Source: Polluticaenibacter yanchengensis (GTDB taxonomy: Bacteria > Bacteroidota > Bacteroidia > Chitinophagales > Chitinophagaceae). Taken from it: a DNA stretch of 64,000 bases. This document shows, in pieces, positions 18,241 through 27,129 of the stretch. Made by a program: the position numbers and the translations under genes. The notes under the pieces were generated by a model. It was not told where the DNA came from and did not search any database. It saw only the letters and a program-made list of their open reading frames with translations. The stretch lies in contig JAQGEF010000001.1 of assembly GCA_027854065.1 (NCBI GenBank), forward strand, positions 248,001 to 312,000, read 5' to 3'. Each line of letters starts with the position of its first letter. The first letter of the stretch is position 1.

Positions 18241-20754
18241 ATGAAATTAGATTTTAAAAAACTGCTGCCACATCTTATTGCAATAGGCATCTTTTTAATT
18301 GTGGCATTGGTTTATTGTAAACCCGCCTTAGAAGGCTTAAGTTTAGAACAGCACGATACCATTCAATGGAAAGGGATGGCGAAAGACCCGGAAGACTTCA
18401 AGGCTTCTCACGGGTATTATCCGTTGTGGACAAAAAGTATGTTCGGGGGCATGCCTACCTATAATATCGCATTTCAGAGTAATGCTCATGTGCCGTATTT
18501 AGTGGACCGGTTTATCTCATTTGGATTACCACAGCCCATTAATTACTTCTTTTTAGCCTGTATCTGCTTTTACTTCCTGGCGCAGGTCATGCGTATAAAT
18601 CCCTGGATCAGCATTTTGGCAGCACTGGGATTTGCTTATTGCAGCTATGACCCTATCATCATATCGGTTGGACACCATACCAAAATGATCAGTATGGCAT
18701 TGATGCCGGCATTACTAGCCGGGGTTATACTTATTTATGAAAAGAAATACTGGATCGGTGGGGCTTTAACCGCACTATTTACCGGGGCCCTGGTAGTACA
18801 TAATCACTTACAGATTGTTTACTATGCCATCATTATCATCTTTTTTATTACACTGACATATGCTATCCGCTGGATAAAACAAAAAGATTTTAAAACATTA
18901 ATAACTGCCGGGCTCGTAGCTGCAGTTATGGCCGGGTTAGGTGCATTAAGCTGTGCAGTACAATTATTTACCACCAAGGACTATGCTAAGGAAAGTATGC
19001 GCGGAGGCAGGGCGGACCTTGGAGATGATAAAACCTCCACAACTGCTAAGAAAGGTGGCCTGGACATTGATTATGCTTTTGCATGGAGCTACGGCATCCC
19101 TGAAACATTTACCTTACTGGTACCGAATGTGAACGGTGGTATATCAAGGGGCCTTGGTGAAGAAAGCAAATTTTACGAAACACTTGTCGGTAAAGTACAA
19201 TCAAGAGAACTGGACCAGCAACTGGCACAACAAGTGGGACAAATGGGCAGTGAATACTGGGGACCTCAGACATTGGGTACTTCCGGACCGGTGTACCTGG
19301 GCGCAATTGTTTGCCTGCTTTTCATATTGGGAACAGTTATAGCGGATAACAAACATAAATGGTGGATTATCATCAGTTGTGTACTTGCTATAATGATGGC
19401 ATGGGGCAGTAACTTTATGGCTTTCAATAAATTCTTATTTGAGCACCTGCCAATGTACAAAAACTTTAGAGTACCAACGCTTACACTGGTAATACCTCAA
19501 CTATTATTCCCTCTTTTAGGCGCTTTGGGATTACAGCAATTATTATTTGGCAATTTAACAGACGAACAAAAACTGAAAGCGGTAAAACTGACCGCTATTG
19601 TTACCGGTGTAATTGTTGCTTTAATTGGAGTATATTATTTCAGTGCTACTTTTATGAGCAGCAGAGATGCGGAAATTATTAAAAATGTTCAACAGGATAA
19701 CCCAAGCCTTGCACGAACAATAAAAGATGTATTGGCTGCTGCTGCAGAAGACAGGCAGGGCTTATTTAAAGCAGACTTTATAAGAACAATATTCCTATTG
19801 ATTGTAGGATTAGGTATTTTATTTGCGTTCACCAGGAAAATGTTGAAGCCAGTAGCTGCCGTAATTGTATTAATGGTAGTGAGTACCGGTGATTTACTGG
19901 CAGTAGGTACCCGTTACCTGAATGAAGAAAAGTATGCAGAAGCCACCAACGTAGAACCCCAGGAGTCTGTAATGGTGAGCAATCCTCCAATGTATAAAGT
20001 TTTAAAAAGCATAGAAGCTGATAAAGACCCGCATTACAGGGTATTAAATAATGCCATGGGAAGTGTGTATGACGATGCATTAACCTCAGCTTTTGTACGC
20101 TCAATCGGTGGCTATCATCCTGCTAAAATCAGTATTTACGAGGATTTAAGAGATAATATTACCCGCAAGTTCAACATGAACGTATTGAACATGCTGGATA
20201 CCAGGTATGTAATAGTGCCTACCCAGCAAGGCCCTCAGGTACAAAGAAACCCTGATGCTTTCGGACCTGCCTGGTTAGTGAAAAACATAACGTTCGTGCC
20301 GGATGCGAAAACGGAAATGGCCAGTATTGACAGCAGCAATTTATTAGAAACTGCCTTTGTGCAGGAAAGCTTTAAAAAGGACATTAAAGAATTACCACAA
20401 TTTGACAGTGCTGCTTACATTAAACTGAAAACTTACGACAATGAGCTAATCACTTATGATATAAATGCGCCAACACCCCAGTTTGCAGTATTAAGTGAAG
20501 TATATTATGCGAGCGGCTGGAATGCTTATGCTGATGGCAACAAAATTCCTATTGTAAAAACAGATTATGCACTAAGAGGTATCGCTATTCCTAAAGGCAC
20601 CAAAGAATTAAAATTAACTTTTGAACCGGAGAGTTATAAAAAAGGTTTTGCCATAAGTGCAACGATGAACTATGTTTTAGTATTACTGGTAATAGCAGGT
20701 CTGGCTATCGAGATCATAACCAGGAGAAAAAAACAGCTAAAAAACAAATCCTAA
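18241..20754 (+). CDS. YfhO-family polytopic membrane protein
   Basis: This 837-residue membrane protein has about a dozen hydrophobic segments in the first 560 residues and a last one at the C-terminus (about 808-828). Its N-terminal loop (HDTIQWKGMAKD, LWTKSMFGGMPTY) matches the YfhO/GT-C-like family, whose Asp-containing first loop is typical of lipid-linked sugar transferases. The C-terminal soluble part (about 600-790) has an ASGWNAYADGNKIPI segment common to the family. The usual role is glycosylation of cell-surface polymers or proteins; the exact substrate is unknown. It is flanked by strong terminators, so it is likely monocistronic. Confidence 0.85.
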   Translation: MKLDFKKLLPHLIAIGIFLIVALVYCKPALEGLSLEQHDTIQWKGMAKDPEDFKASHGYYPLWTKSMFGGMPTYNIAFQSNAHVPYLVDRFISFGLPQPINYFFLACICFYFLAQVMRINPWISILAALGFAYCSYDPIIISVGHHTKMISMALMPALLAGVILIYEKKYWIGGALTALFTGALVVHNHLQIVYYAIIIIFFITLTYAIRWIKQKDFKTLITAGLVAAVMAGLGALSCAVQLFTTKDYAKESMRGGRADLGDDKTSTTAKKGGLDIDYAFAWSYGIPETFTLLVPNVNGGISRGLGEESKFYETLVGKVQSRELDQQLAQQVGQMGSEYWGPQTLGTSGPVYLGAIVCLLFILGTVIADNKHKWWIIISCVLAIMMAWGSNFMAFNKFLFEHLPMYKNFRVPTLTLVIPQLLFPLLGALGLQQLLFGNLTDEQKLKAVKLTAIVTGVIVALIGVYYFSATFMSSRDAEIIKNVQQDNPSLARTIKDVLAAAAEDRQGLFKADFIRTIFLLIVGLGILFAFTRKMLKPVAAVIVLMVVSTGDLLAVGTRYLNEEKYAEATNVEPQESVMVSNPPMYKVLKSIEADKDPHYRVLNNAMGSVYDDALTSAFVRSIGGYHPAKISIYEDLRDNITRKFNMNVLNMLDTRYVIVPTQQGPQVQRNPDAFGPAWLVKNITFVPDAKTEMASIDSSNLLETAFVQESFKKDIKELPQFDSAAYIKLKTYDNELITYDINAPTPQFAVLSEVYYASGWNAYADGNKIPIVKTDYALRGIAIPKGTKELKLTFEPESYKKGFAISATMNYVLVLLVIAGLAIEIITRRKKQLKNKS

Positions 20755-20774
20755 AATGACCATTCAGTGTCATC

Positions 20775-20822
20775 TATAAAACAATACAGCCTGCTTAGCT
20801 AAGCAGGCTGTATTGTTTTATA
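20775..20822. terminator. 48-bp perfect palindrome, bidirectional terminator
   Basis: The arms are 24 bp, fully complementary and centred between 20798 and 20799 (TTAG|CTAA). The RNA would fold with a 4-nt turn and end in TTGTTTTATA. It starts 20 bp after the YfhO-type gene. Between it and the next terminator (20823-20980) I see nothing. Confidence 0.85.
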
Positions 20823-20980
20823 CCTCATTCATACCCTCTTTTATTCAAACCCGATTAAACAACACAGTAGCATCATATTTATATAGCTTCTATGCAATGG
20901 GGTATCATGTTCAGATAATTGCAGATATATCTTCCATGATACAACTTACTCACTGCATCCAAATACAAGAAACTTCATTG

Positions 20981-21023
20981 AAAACAAAAAGCTGTTCAAT
21001 AAACGAACAGCTTTTTGTTTTAT
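20981..21023. terminator. Bidirectional terminator for the converging actin-like-fold operon
   Basis: The 17-bp perfect stem AAAACAAAAAGCTGTTC / GAACAGCTTTTTGTTTT has a 7-nt loop. The A- and T-rich ends serve both strands. It lies 39 bp past the stop of the minus-strand gene ending at 21062. Confidence 0.85.
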
Positions 21024-21061
21024 TAGCATTACCGATAAAACGGCCATCCTAACAAGAGTTT

Positions 21062-22105
21062 TTATAAAGACAGTAAAAACCCAATAGTAAAGTTAGCATC
21101 CCAGTCAAAAACAAAAGTATCGCAACCGCTGGCTTCCTCAATGGCTTTGTAAATGACTAAACCACATGCCAGTTTCTTATTAGTACCTGCTTCATATTTG
21201 GATGCAGTGTTTAAAACAGTATATCTTTCTTCACCTTCCCTGGTCATCTTTGCCATTTCAAACGGTACCCCGCCTACAATAAAACAAACTTTGCGTTTAG
21301 CAGATGGCACCTGGTTCGTTTTAGCTTTCACCTCGTTTGCAACAGCATTATCACTAAGATCTTTCTCGTAATATTTAGCACCCGGTGCTTCTACAGAAGA
21401 AATAGAGCTGCCGTTTGGCCATGAGATTTTTGTATTGCCACTACCGATATCTACCACAAAAGAATTATCATAATATGCCGCTGGTAAAACAGATTTCAAC
21501 GCCAGTTTACCTTCCTGCTCAGCAGTTACCAGGTTCACCACATAACCCATTTTCTTCAACTCATCCGCAATCACTTTTGTCTTATCAATCTTTTGCGCAC
21601 CGGAACTGATGACGAAGTGAATATTATTGCTTTTAACACCCTTTTCAGCCATCGAAGCAATATATTTTTTCAATCCGAGACGGATATCATCTGTAGAAGC
21701 TAAACCTTCATAAACAAATGACTGACCGAAATCTTTACTGATAATTTCCCAGTTCTTTTGCTTGTCAACATTTATAACAAAAGAGTTAAAACCTGATGCA
21801 CCAACCTCTACCACTCCTTTCAAAGTACCATCAACCGGTTTTGCTGGTGTAAAGTTGAACGCCCTGTGTTCTAATTTACTGTTCGTATTCGTTTTATCAT
21901 TTTCTTTTTTACCGGTATCTTCAGTCTTATTTTTATCCGTATTGTTATCCGTAGTGGTTGTTACCTCGGTATTCTGATTATTAATTTTATCAATCAGGCC
22001 CGTTTTCTGACTCAACCAAAAAATACCTAACAGAGGTATTAAAATAATAATTGCTTTTGCAGGCCAGCGTAATCTTGACCATGTAGATGGATTTTCGTTA
22101 CTCAT
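21062..22105 (-). CDS. Membrane-anchored Ppx/GppA-like (actin/Hsp70-fold) protein
   Basis: This 347-residue protein has an N-terminal transmembrane helix (about 15-31), a Thr/Asn/Lys-rich linker (about 40-80), then a domain with the sugar-kinase/Hsp70/actin fold marks of Ppx/GppA phosphatases. These are VVEVGASGFNSFVINV (phosphate 1), TAEQEGKLAL (matches the family EEEARL helix) and FVVDIGSGNTKISW (phosphate 2). The usual GGGS is replaced by GSGN, and the C-terminal half of true exopolyphosphatases is missing. It may hydrolyse ATP, polyphosphate or (p)ppGpp, or only bind a nucleotide. It is the last gene of a three-gene operon, 20 bp after the PspA-like gene. Confidence 0.7.
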   Translation of the reverse strand: MSNENPSTWSRLRWPAKAIIILIPLLGIFWLSQKTGLIDKINNQNTEVTTTTDNNTDKNKTEDTGKKENDKTNTNSKLEHRAFNFTPAKPVDGTLKGVVEVGASGFNSFVINVDKQKNWEIISKDFGQSFVYEGLASTDDIRLGLKKYIASMAEKGVKSNNIHFVISSGAQKIDKTKVIADELKKMGYVVNLVTAEQEGKLALKSVLPAAYYDNSFVVDIGSGNTKISWPNGSSISSVEAPGAKYYEKDLSDNAVANEVKAKTNQVPSAKRKVCFIVGGVPFEMAKMTREGEERYTVLNTASKYEAGTNKKLACGLVIYKAIEEASGCDTFVFDWDANFTIGFLLSL

Positions 22106-22125
22106 AATTTCTCGTTTTAATTTTT

Positions 22126-23250
22126 TTAGTCTAATATATTAAATCCTTTATCAACCTTTTGCTCTGAAGTCAGCTCGTAAGAAGCATCGCTCATTTGTTC
22201 AATGTTTAATGTTTCCAGGCGACCATTATCGATTTGTTTTACAAAAGACTCCAGTTCAGACTGGCTGACATTGGCACCAACAGTAATCGCATTATTCTGG
22301 TCCAGGAACTCCAGGTTACTACGGATCCTTCCAATATTCTGGCTGATCAGGCTACTTGCCGCATCCATTGCTTCCTGGTATTTCCAGCCATCTTTAATCT
22401 GGAACACATCCGCAAGCCCTTCCGTCGCAGAACGCATTTTATTAGTTGCTTCCAGTTTTTTAGAAATGATATTGATGGTACTACCCAATGCATTTACATA
22501 AATACGGGAACCGCTTTCATTATCCTTTAATACTTCCAGTACTTTACTGAACTGGTTGCTGTATTGTGTATAGTGACGGGCAGTTTGCTCCGAAGCTTTT
22601 CCTTCTTCCATTCTTAAGCTGGCATTTACACGTGTTTCTTTAGCTTCACGTCTCAACGCATTGCTCTTTTCCTGCATACCCTTTTCTTCCATCAACTTAG
22701 CATCCTGCTCATATTTGGCAGCCGCTTCGGTCAATAACTTTACCTGTCCGTATTTTTTCTCCGCTTCTTCTTTACTACGGGCCGCTTCATCTATCATATT
22801 AATGCGAACACCATCCACACTGGCAATTTTATCTCTTACTTTTTTCAACGTATCCTTAGCATCGTTCAGCAAAAGCTGTAACGTAGTAATCGGGTTATTT
22901 CTAACAATACTTTTCTCCCCTTTAAAAAGCAGCGTTGTTCCCAGTGTGTGCAGGAAACTCACAATTTTAGGATATAACATTACCAACACGATAATGATAA
23001 TGGACATAACAATAAACCAAATGGTTTGCTCCGCAAACTCAATAAGCTTTGGCAGCATCGTGTAGAAATAATACACCCCTGCAATTAATGCAGCCCAAAA
23101 GAAAATTTTAGAAAACGTCTTTTTCGCTTCCGGCGATTTCAGACTTGTAGGAATCTGGTTACCAATTACCTGGAAAATTGGTAATTGAGTGAGTTCTGAT
23201 GGCAAACTGCGCTTGTCGATAATCTTCACTGAATTGTCGTTACTGGACAT
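22126..23250 (-). CDS. Two-helix membrane protein with a long PspA-like coiled coil
   Basis: This 374-residue protein has two hydrophobic segments (about 46-65 and 76-96) followed by a helical cytoplasmic part rich in Lys, Glu and Ala. The stretch about 175-215 (AAAKYEQDAKLMEEKG, then ALRREAKETR) resembles the PspA/ESCRT-III helical hairpin, where a tyrosine/tryptophan-Glu-x-x-Ala pattern precedes a Gly. The similarity is by eye and could be only generic coiled coil. It is flanked in the same operon by a proline-rich coiled-coil gene (41 bp upstream) and the Ppx/GppA-like gene (20 bp downstream). Confidence 0.6.
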   Translation of the reverse strand: MSSNDNSVKIIDKRSLPSELTQLPIFQVIGNQIPTSLKSPEAKKTFSKIFFWAALIAGVYYFYTMLPKLIEFAEQTIWFIVMSIIIIVLVMLYPKIVSFLHTLGTTLLFKGEKSIVRNNPITTLQLLLNDAKDTLKKVRDKIASVDGVRINMIDEAARSKEEAEKKYGQVKLLTEAAAKYEQDAKLMEEKGMQEKSNALRREAKETRVNASLRMEEGKASEQTARHYTQYSNQFSKVLEVLKDNESGSRIYVNALGSTINIISKKLEATNKMRSATEGLADVFQIKDGWKYQEAMDAASSLISQNIGRIRSNLEFLDQNNAITVGANVSQSELESFVKQIDNGRLETLNIEQMSDASYELTSEQKVDKGFNILD

Positions 23251-23291
23251 TTTATAAGGATTTTATTAATAACAATATTACGTAATCTGAT

Positions 23292-23981
23292 TTATTTAAT
23301 GGTGCCTTCAATCGTATTAATCACCAAATTTATTTCATGAGTTACCACTCTTAAAGCACTGCTGCCAACATTTATTTTATCATTGATCACTGCTATGGGC
23401 TGCGCATATTTACTATCCACCTGTGCCAACTGGGTTTTCACTTCCTGCAACTCCTTTTGCAACAAACTGATTTTCTGCTCCAGGTCTGCACTTTTAGATT
23501 GCAGGGAAGATTTTTCATGTTGAGACTGCTGAACTAACTGGTTTTTCTCCTGCTGCTTGCTGTTAATGTCCTGGTTGATTTTCTCATCGATTTCCCGGAT
23601 ATAATCCCTGCCCGATAAAAGCAGGCTATCTTTAGTTAGTCCCAGTACCCGCAAAGTTGTAAATGCATTCTGGATATTAGCCGGTGTAGGGCCGCCCATC
23701 GCTTCTACTGCATTCCAGAGCTCAAAGAAATCTACGCCAGGCTTATTGATGCTTTCAAAAAGCTGGTATATTTTTTTCACCAGTTCTTTTTCATCAATTG
23801 TTTTGTCCACAGTTACCGGAGTAACAATTACAGGTGCAACCGGCTGTGATTCTACTTTTGGTACCGGCGCAGGCGTGGGGGCCGGTTTAGGATTGTCAGC
23901 CGGTGGCTCATCCGTAAAAATCAACCGTCTTAAACCACCAATAATACCTCCGAATCTGCTTTCTCTTTCTGATTCCTGCAT
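23292..23981 (-). CDS. Proline-rich coiled-coil protein, first gene of the three-gene operon
   Basis: This 229-residue protein has no signal peptide. The short N-terminal amphipathic region (SRFGGIIGGLRRLIF) could touch the membrane. A Pro/Ala/Val linker follows (about 27-58), then a globular helical domain (about 62-128, with FFELWNAVEAMGGPTPANIQ) and a coiled coil (about 130-195). I do not recognise the family. It opens the operon with the PspA-like and Ppx/GppA-like genes. The 3' end of that operon is a strong terminator at 20981-21023. Confidence 0.6.
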   Translation of the reverse strand: MQESERESRFGGIIGGLRRLIFTDEPPADNPKPAPTPAPVPKVESQPVAPVIVTPVTVDKTIDEKELVKKIYQLFESINKPGVDFFELWNAVEAMGGPTPANIQNAFTTLRVLGLTKDSLLLSGRDYIREIDEKINQDINSKQQEKNQLVQQSQHEKSSLQSKSADLEQKISLLQKELQEVKTQLAQVDSKYAQPIAVINDKINVGSSALRVVTHEINLVINTIEGTIK

Positions 23982-24165
23982 ATTTGAGTTCGTTTAATGT
24001 TTTTTGAAACATTTCATTTCAAATTTAATACCTAATTAGCAGACCAGGTATTATTTATGTATATATGGCTAAAACTAATTGTGGATGGTCAATTTAATAC
24101 AACGTAGAATTCCTGACCAATTAATGCCGGCTCAAAACTGATATTGTTATAAAAACGTTTTTTCA

Positions 24166-24308
24166 GGGGCTTTCATCAGTCAATTATGAATCATCATCTG
24201 TCCGGCGTGCTTATGGCTCCGCTACGCTCGGTGCTGGTTGCAACAATATTATTGCAGGTTCCAAAGTCGCACTGGCGCTAAGGCGCCACCAACACCCACC
24301 GCAGCCTC
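24166..24308 (-). repeat. Structured repeat family 1, copy B
   Basis: The plus strand reads GGGGCT (24166-24171), then CCGGCGTGCTTATGG, GCTCCGCTACGCTCGGTGC, and an inner hairpin TGGCGC/GCGCCA in place of TGGCCT/AGGCCA of copy A. It closes with CCACCGCAGCC. An extra 25-nt insert with its own hairpin (TTGCAA..ATTGCA) sits in the GTGC stem. The rest of the gap 23982-24502 holds a heptamer array (listed separately) and no gene. Confidence 0.75.
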
Positions 24309-24433
24309 TCAACAACCGGAACTTTATTCATCACTCTTACCATGCCGGCTGGTTTGATTCATACACAGCATCAGACAGCAAGTTTAAAAACCTGGAAAGA
24401 AGTTGTTCAGGAGACCATCAACATCCCCTCTCC

Positions 24434-24510
24434 TATTTACCATTCACTATTTACTATTTACCATTCACTATTTACCATTCACTATTTACTATTTACTATA
24501 TACTATTTAC
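24434..24510. repeat. Heptanucleotide tandem array, 11 units
   Basis: Exactly 77 bp of consecutive 7-mers: seven TATTTAC, three CATTCAC and one TATATAC. The last unit carries the stop codon (24503-24505) and last codon of the bestrophin gene on the minus strand. A second array built of the related 7-mers TTTTCAC and TACTTAC is at 53597-53638. Confidence 0.9.
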
Positions 24511-25411
24511 TCGTCACAATCTCCTCCACATTATTCCTGATATTGTTACTTAATACATCCATCGGCAAATCATTGATATCTGTGCCAAACGGGTCTTCTA
24601 TTTCCTCCGCGATCAACTCTAAACTCGCCAGAACATAAAATACAAAAATAACGACCGGGATAGCAATATAGCCTAAAGAAAAGGCAAAGCCCATCGGCAG
24701 CGTCAGTACATAAATAAAGATGAACTTTTTTATAAAACTGCTATAGGAATAAGGGATCGGGGTGTTTTTTATACGCTCACAGGCTCCGCAAATATCCAGG
24801 AAACCTGTTACTTCCCCGTTTATAAACAATAACTGTTCTGTAGATATTTTTCCACCGGCGTGTAGTTCAGCCAGCTTCTGTTGCAATCTCAATATTAACT
24901 GAATGGGAACATGCTTTGTTTTATCAACATCTCCCACCTGGTTTAAAAAATGACTATCCAGCTGCAACCTCGTAGATTCTTTCAGCAAATGCAACCTTAG
25001 CGCCTCCGGAAACATTTTGACAATATTTTTCAGATACGCTTTTTCTTCAGACATATCACCGGTAAAATAAGCTTCAATCTTTACGGAGAAATTCCGGGAA
25101 TTATTCACCAGGCTTCCCCACAATTTCCGGCCTTCCCACCATCTGTCATAAGCCGTATTCGTTCTAAACACCAGCAACATGGAAATAGCAAAACCTAATA
25201 GGTTATGCATCAGTGTGATGTTTTTAACATGCGATGTTTCAGATAATTTTAAGTGTTTTATTTCGTAGTAGGCAATTCCCCAGGTAATTAACCCGATAAG
25301 AATTAACAGTGGCAATAGTTTTCTGAATGTATCTGACTTATGGAAGTGAATGATCGGGTAAAACCAATCTTTCGGGTTATATGTAATCATACGGAAAAAT
25401 TCGTATTGCAA
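24503..25411 (-). CDS. Bestrophin-family anion channel
   Basis: This 302-residue membrane protein of the bestrophin/UPF0187 family has hydrophobic segments at about 33-50, 68-82, 233-250 and 254-275. Family marks are FRTNTAYDRWWEGRKLWGSLVN and the acidic motif EEIEDPFGTDINDLP near the C-terminus. Bestrophins form pentameric chloride or cation channels. The start may be Met8 (base 25390, MITYNPKDWF), the usual family start; the first Met adds only six residues. The tonB gene is divergent, 90 bp away. The 3' end runs into a heptamer array. Confidence 0.9.
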   Translation of the reverse strand: MQYEFFRMITYNPKDWFYPIIHFHKSDTFRKLLPLLILIGLITWGIAYYEIKHLKLSETSHVKNITLMHNLLGFAISMLLVFRTNTAYDRWWEGRKLWGSLVNNSRNFSVKIEAYFTGDMSEEKAYLKNIVKMFPEALRLHLLKESTRLQLDSHFLNQVGDVDKTKHVPIQLILRLQQKLAELHAGGKISTEQLLFINGEVTGFLDICGACERIKNTPIPYSYSSFIKKFIFIYVLTLPMGFAFSLGYIAIPVVIFVFYVLASLELIAEEIEDPFGTDINDLPMDVLSNNIRNNVEEIVTSK

Positions 25412-25501
25412 TATTAATTATAATTTTAACGATTATTACATATCATTGAGTTTTAGAAAAACGTTATAATTAAATAACTTTGTTACTATTAAGAGATAAA
25501 A

Positions 25502-26386
25502 ATGCAAACTGCCGAAAAAATATTTGAACAGGAAAAAAACAAAAGGACCATTGCCTATACCACAGTTACGGTATCGGTACTGGCCGTAATGTTGTTACTG
25601 GTAAGTTGGACCTTACCTGCCAAACATATTGTAGAGCCTGATTTGGGTGTGGAGGTAAATCTTGGCAACAGCGAAACAGGCCTGGGCGATGTACCGCCAA
25701 TGGTTCCGGGCGATCCGGCACCGGAAGCTGCAGAACCAACACCAGCCCCATCCCAGTCCAGCCCGGAAGTTGAGGAACCGATCTCTGCAGATGATGATGT
25801 TGCAACGGTGCCAGACCCGGTAGTACTACCGAAAAAGAACCCGGTTACCACTCCAAAACCAAAACCGGTTACCAATAAAACAACCGTTCAGAATAATACG
25901 CCAAAGGTAAACGAACAACCTGCGGTAAAGCCGGCACCAAAGCCGAAAGCTCAGATGGGTAATTATGCCGGCGGTACAGGTACCGGTGGCAACAGCCAGG
26001 ATACCTACAACGGTGTAAAGAATCAGGGTATTGCCGGCGGTACCGGTGACCAGGGAAAAGCTAACGGTAATATCAACAGTGATAATTATACCGGTGGTGG
26101 CGGAACGGGTAAATCAGGCGTTACCGTTTCAAGAGGTTTAACAGGACGATCAATCGTAAAGCTTCCAAGCTTTGAAGATGACTTTAATGAAAATGCTAAA
26201 ATAGCTGTAGATATAAAAGTAGATGAATCCGGCAGAGTGGTATCTGCTACATTCCAGTTGAGTGGGTCCAGCAGCAGCAAAGCTTCTTTAAAAAATATCG
26301 CCCTGAAAAAAGCCAGGGAATTGAAATTCTCACCAGGCTCCGGCGAATCAATCGGAACGGTTGTATTTAACTTTAAGCTGAAGTAA
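25502..26386 (+). CDS. TonB-family energy transducer
   Basis: This 294-residue protein has one membrane helix near the N-terminus (about 15-36), a long Pro/Val/Lys/Gly-rich periplasmic spacer (about 45-205) and a C-terminal TonB-like domain (about 215-294, VDIKVDESGRVVSATF and VVFNFKLK). It transfers the ExbB/ExbD proton-motive signal to outer-membrane transporters. In many relatives such a TonB sits with exbB, exbD, a PstS-like lipoprotein and a TPR protein. Here exbB/exbD are not in the window, and the PstS/TPR genes are 14 kb away. Confidence 0.88.
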   Translation: MQTAEKIFEQEKNKRTIAYTTVTVSVLAVMLLLVSWTLPAKHIVEPDLGVEVNLGNSETGLGDVPPMVPGDPAPEAAEPTPAPSQSSPEVEEPISADDDVATVPDPVVLPKKNPVTTPKPKPVTNKTTVQNNTPKVNEQPAVKPAPKPKAQMGNYAGGTGTGGNSQDTYNGVKNQGIAGGTGDQGKANGNINSDNYTGGGGTGKSGVTVSRGLTGRSIVKLPSFEDDFNENAKIAVDIKVDESGRVVSATFQLSGSSSSKASLKNIALKKARELKFSPGSGESIGTVVFNFKLK

Positions 26387-26408
26387 ACAATTTTTTCCTA
26401 TATCATGC

Positions 26409-26445
26409 AAATCCCTTTGAATCATCTGTTTCAAAGGGATTTTTA
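26409..26445. terminator. Terminator between tonB and the DUF2314 gene
   Basis: The stem AAATCCCTTTGAA / TTTCAAAGGGATTT with loop TCATCTG is followed by TTTT. It lies between two converging genes and can serve both. Confidence 0.8.
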
Positions 26446-26451
26446 GTTTAT

Positions 26452-26964
26452 TTATGGTTCAAAAATAATTCCGTAATCTCTGTCAAATTCATCTTTTTCA
26501 TTTTTATTCATTCTACTCCTCAGCGCTTTTATAGTATAACCTCCCCTTAAAGTATCTCCATCCATAAAGGACCAGTCAGAAATATCTTCTTTTATGATCT
26601 TTACCCGATCCCCATATTTTACAGTAGTAATATTTACCGGCACATTGTTCACAATACCATAGTAGCCACTATCATTTTGTACAATATTATTCAACCAGAT
26701 ATGCTCTCCACTTTCCTGGCCTATTTGAAATCTCATTTTAATAGCAAAATCTGAATAATTGCTATTCGTGTCCGCTAAAGCTTCCCGGAACCTGTAAAAA
26801 TGAGTATTTGCATTTCTTATTGCTTTATTCATATCTGCATCATCGGGAGCAATATTTATAACATCGGGCTCCTCCTGTGCTACATTTAGATTCTTAGCAG
26901 AAGGTGAATTATTGCAGGCAGCAAGAAATAAAATAGTTGACAAGGCTAATATTAATCGGTTCAT
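26452..26964 (-). CDS. DUF2314 (YegJ-type) lipoprotein
   Basis: This 170-residue lipoprotein has a lipobox (LFLAAC, Cys17). The mature domain matches DUF2314: DDADMNKAIRNANTHFYRF, FAIKMRF, EHIWLNNI, GIVNNVP and the end motif EDISDWSFMDGDTLRGGY. The family's biochemical role is not known to me. Members occur near toxin-immunity loci in other genomes, but here it stands alone between terminators. Confidence 0.85.
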   Translation of the reverse strand: MNRLILALSTILFLAACNNSPSAKNLNVAQEEPDVINIAPDDADMNKAIRNANTHFYRFREALADTNSNYSDFAIKMRFQIGQESGEHIWLNNIVQNDSGYYGIVNNVPVNITTVKYGDRVKIIKEDISDWSFMDGDTLRGGYTIKALRSRMNKNEKDEFDRDYGIIFEP

Positions 26965-27024
26965 ATTTTCTGTTTACACCTGCTAAATTAAAAAATATTG
27001 TTCAATGATGATCTGCTGCTCAAA

Positions 27025-27129
27025 GGCTGCCGGACGCGCCGGGCCTGGTACGACGCAGGAGTACCGAACGAAGTGAGCCCAGAGCTGCCGGAACATATGC
27101 CCGATAACGGACCGAATGCCCACAGCCCC
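27025..27129 (+). repeat. Structured repeat family 1, copy C
   Basis: This is the most diverged copy. It runs from GGCTGCCGGACGCGCCG through GGTAC..GTACC (the stem that is GTGC..GCAC in copies A and D) and GAACGAAGTGAGCCC to CTGCCGGA at 27092. The AGCCCC box is at 27124-27129. The box faces the terminator of the CoA-transferase gene. Confidence 0.7.

Noticed and set aside
20813..21052. 79-codon plus-strand frame after the YfhO-type gene.
   Set aside because: It begins inside one terminator palindrome and runs through the next one. It has no coding character.
24434..24510. Regular repeats that could be taken for a CRISPR array.
   Set aside because: The units are 7 bp and directly adjacent, with no spacers and no cas genes.
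26452..26964. DUF2314 lipoprotein as part of the immunity array.
   Set aside because: It is 10 kb away and isolated between terminators. Family context alone is too weak.
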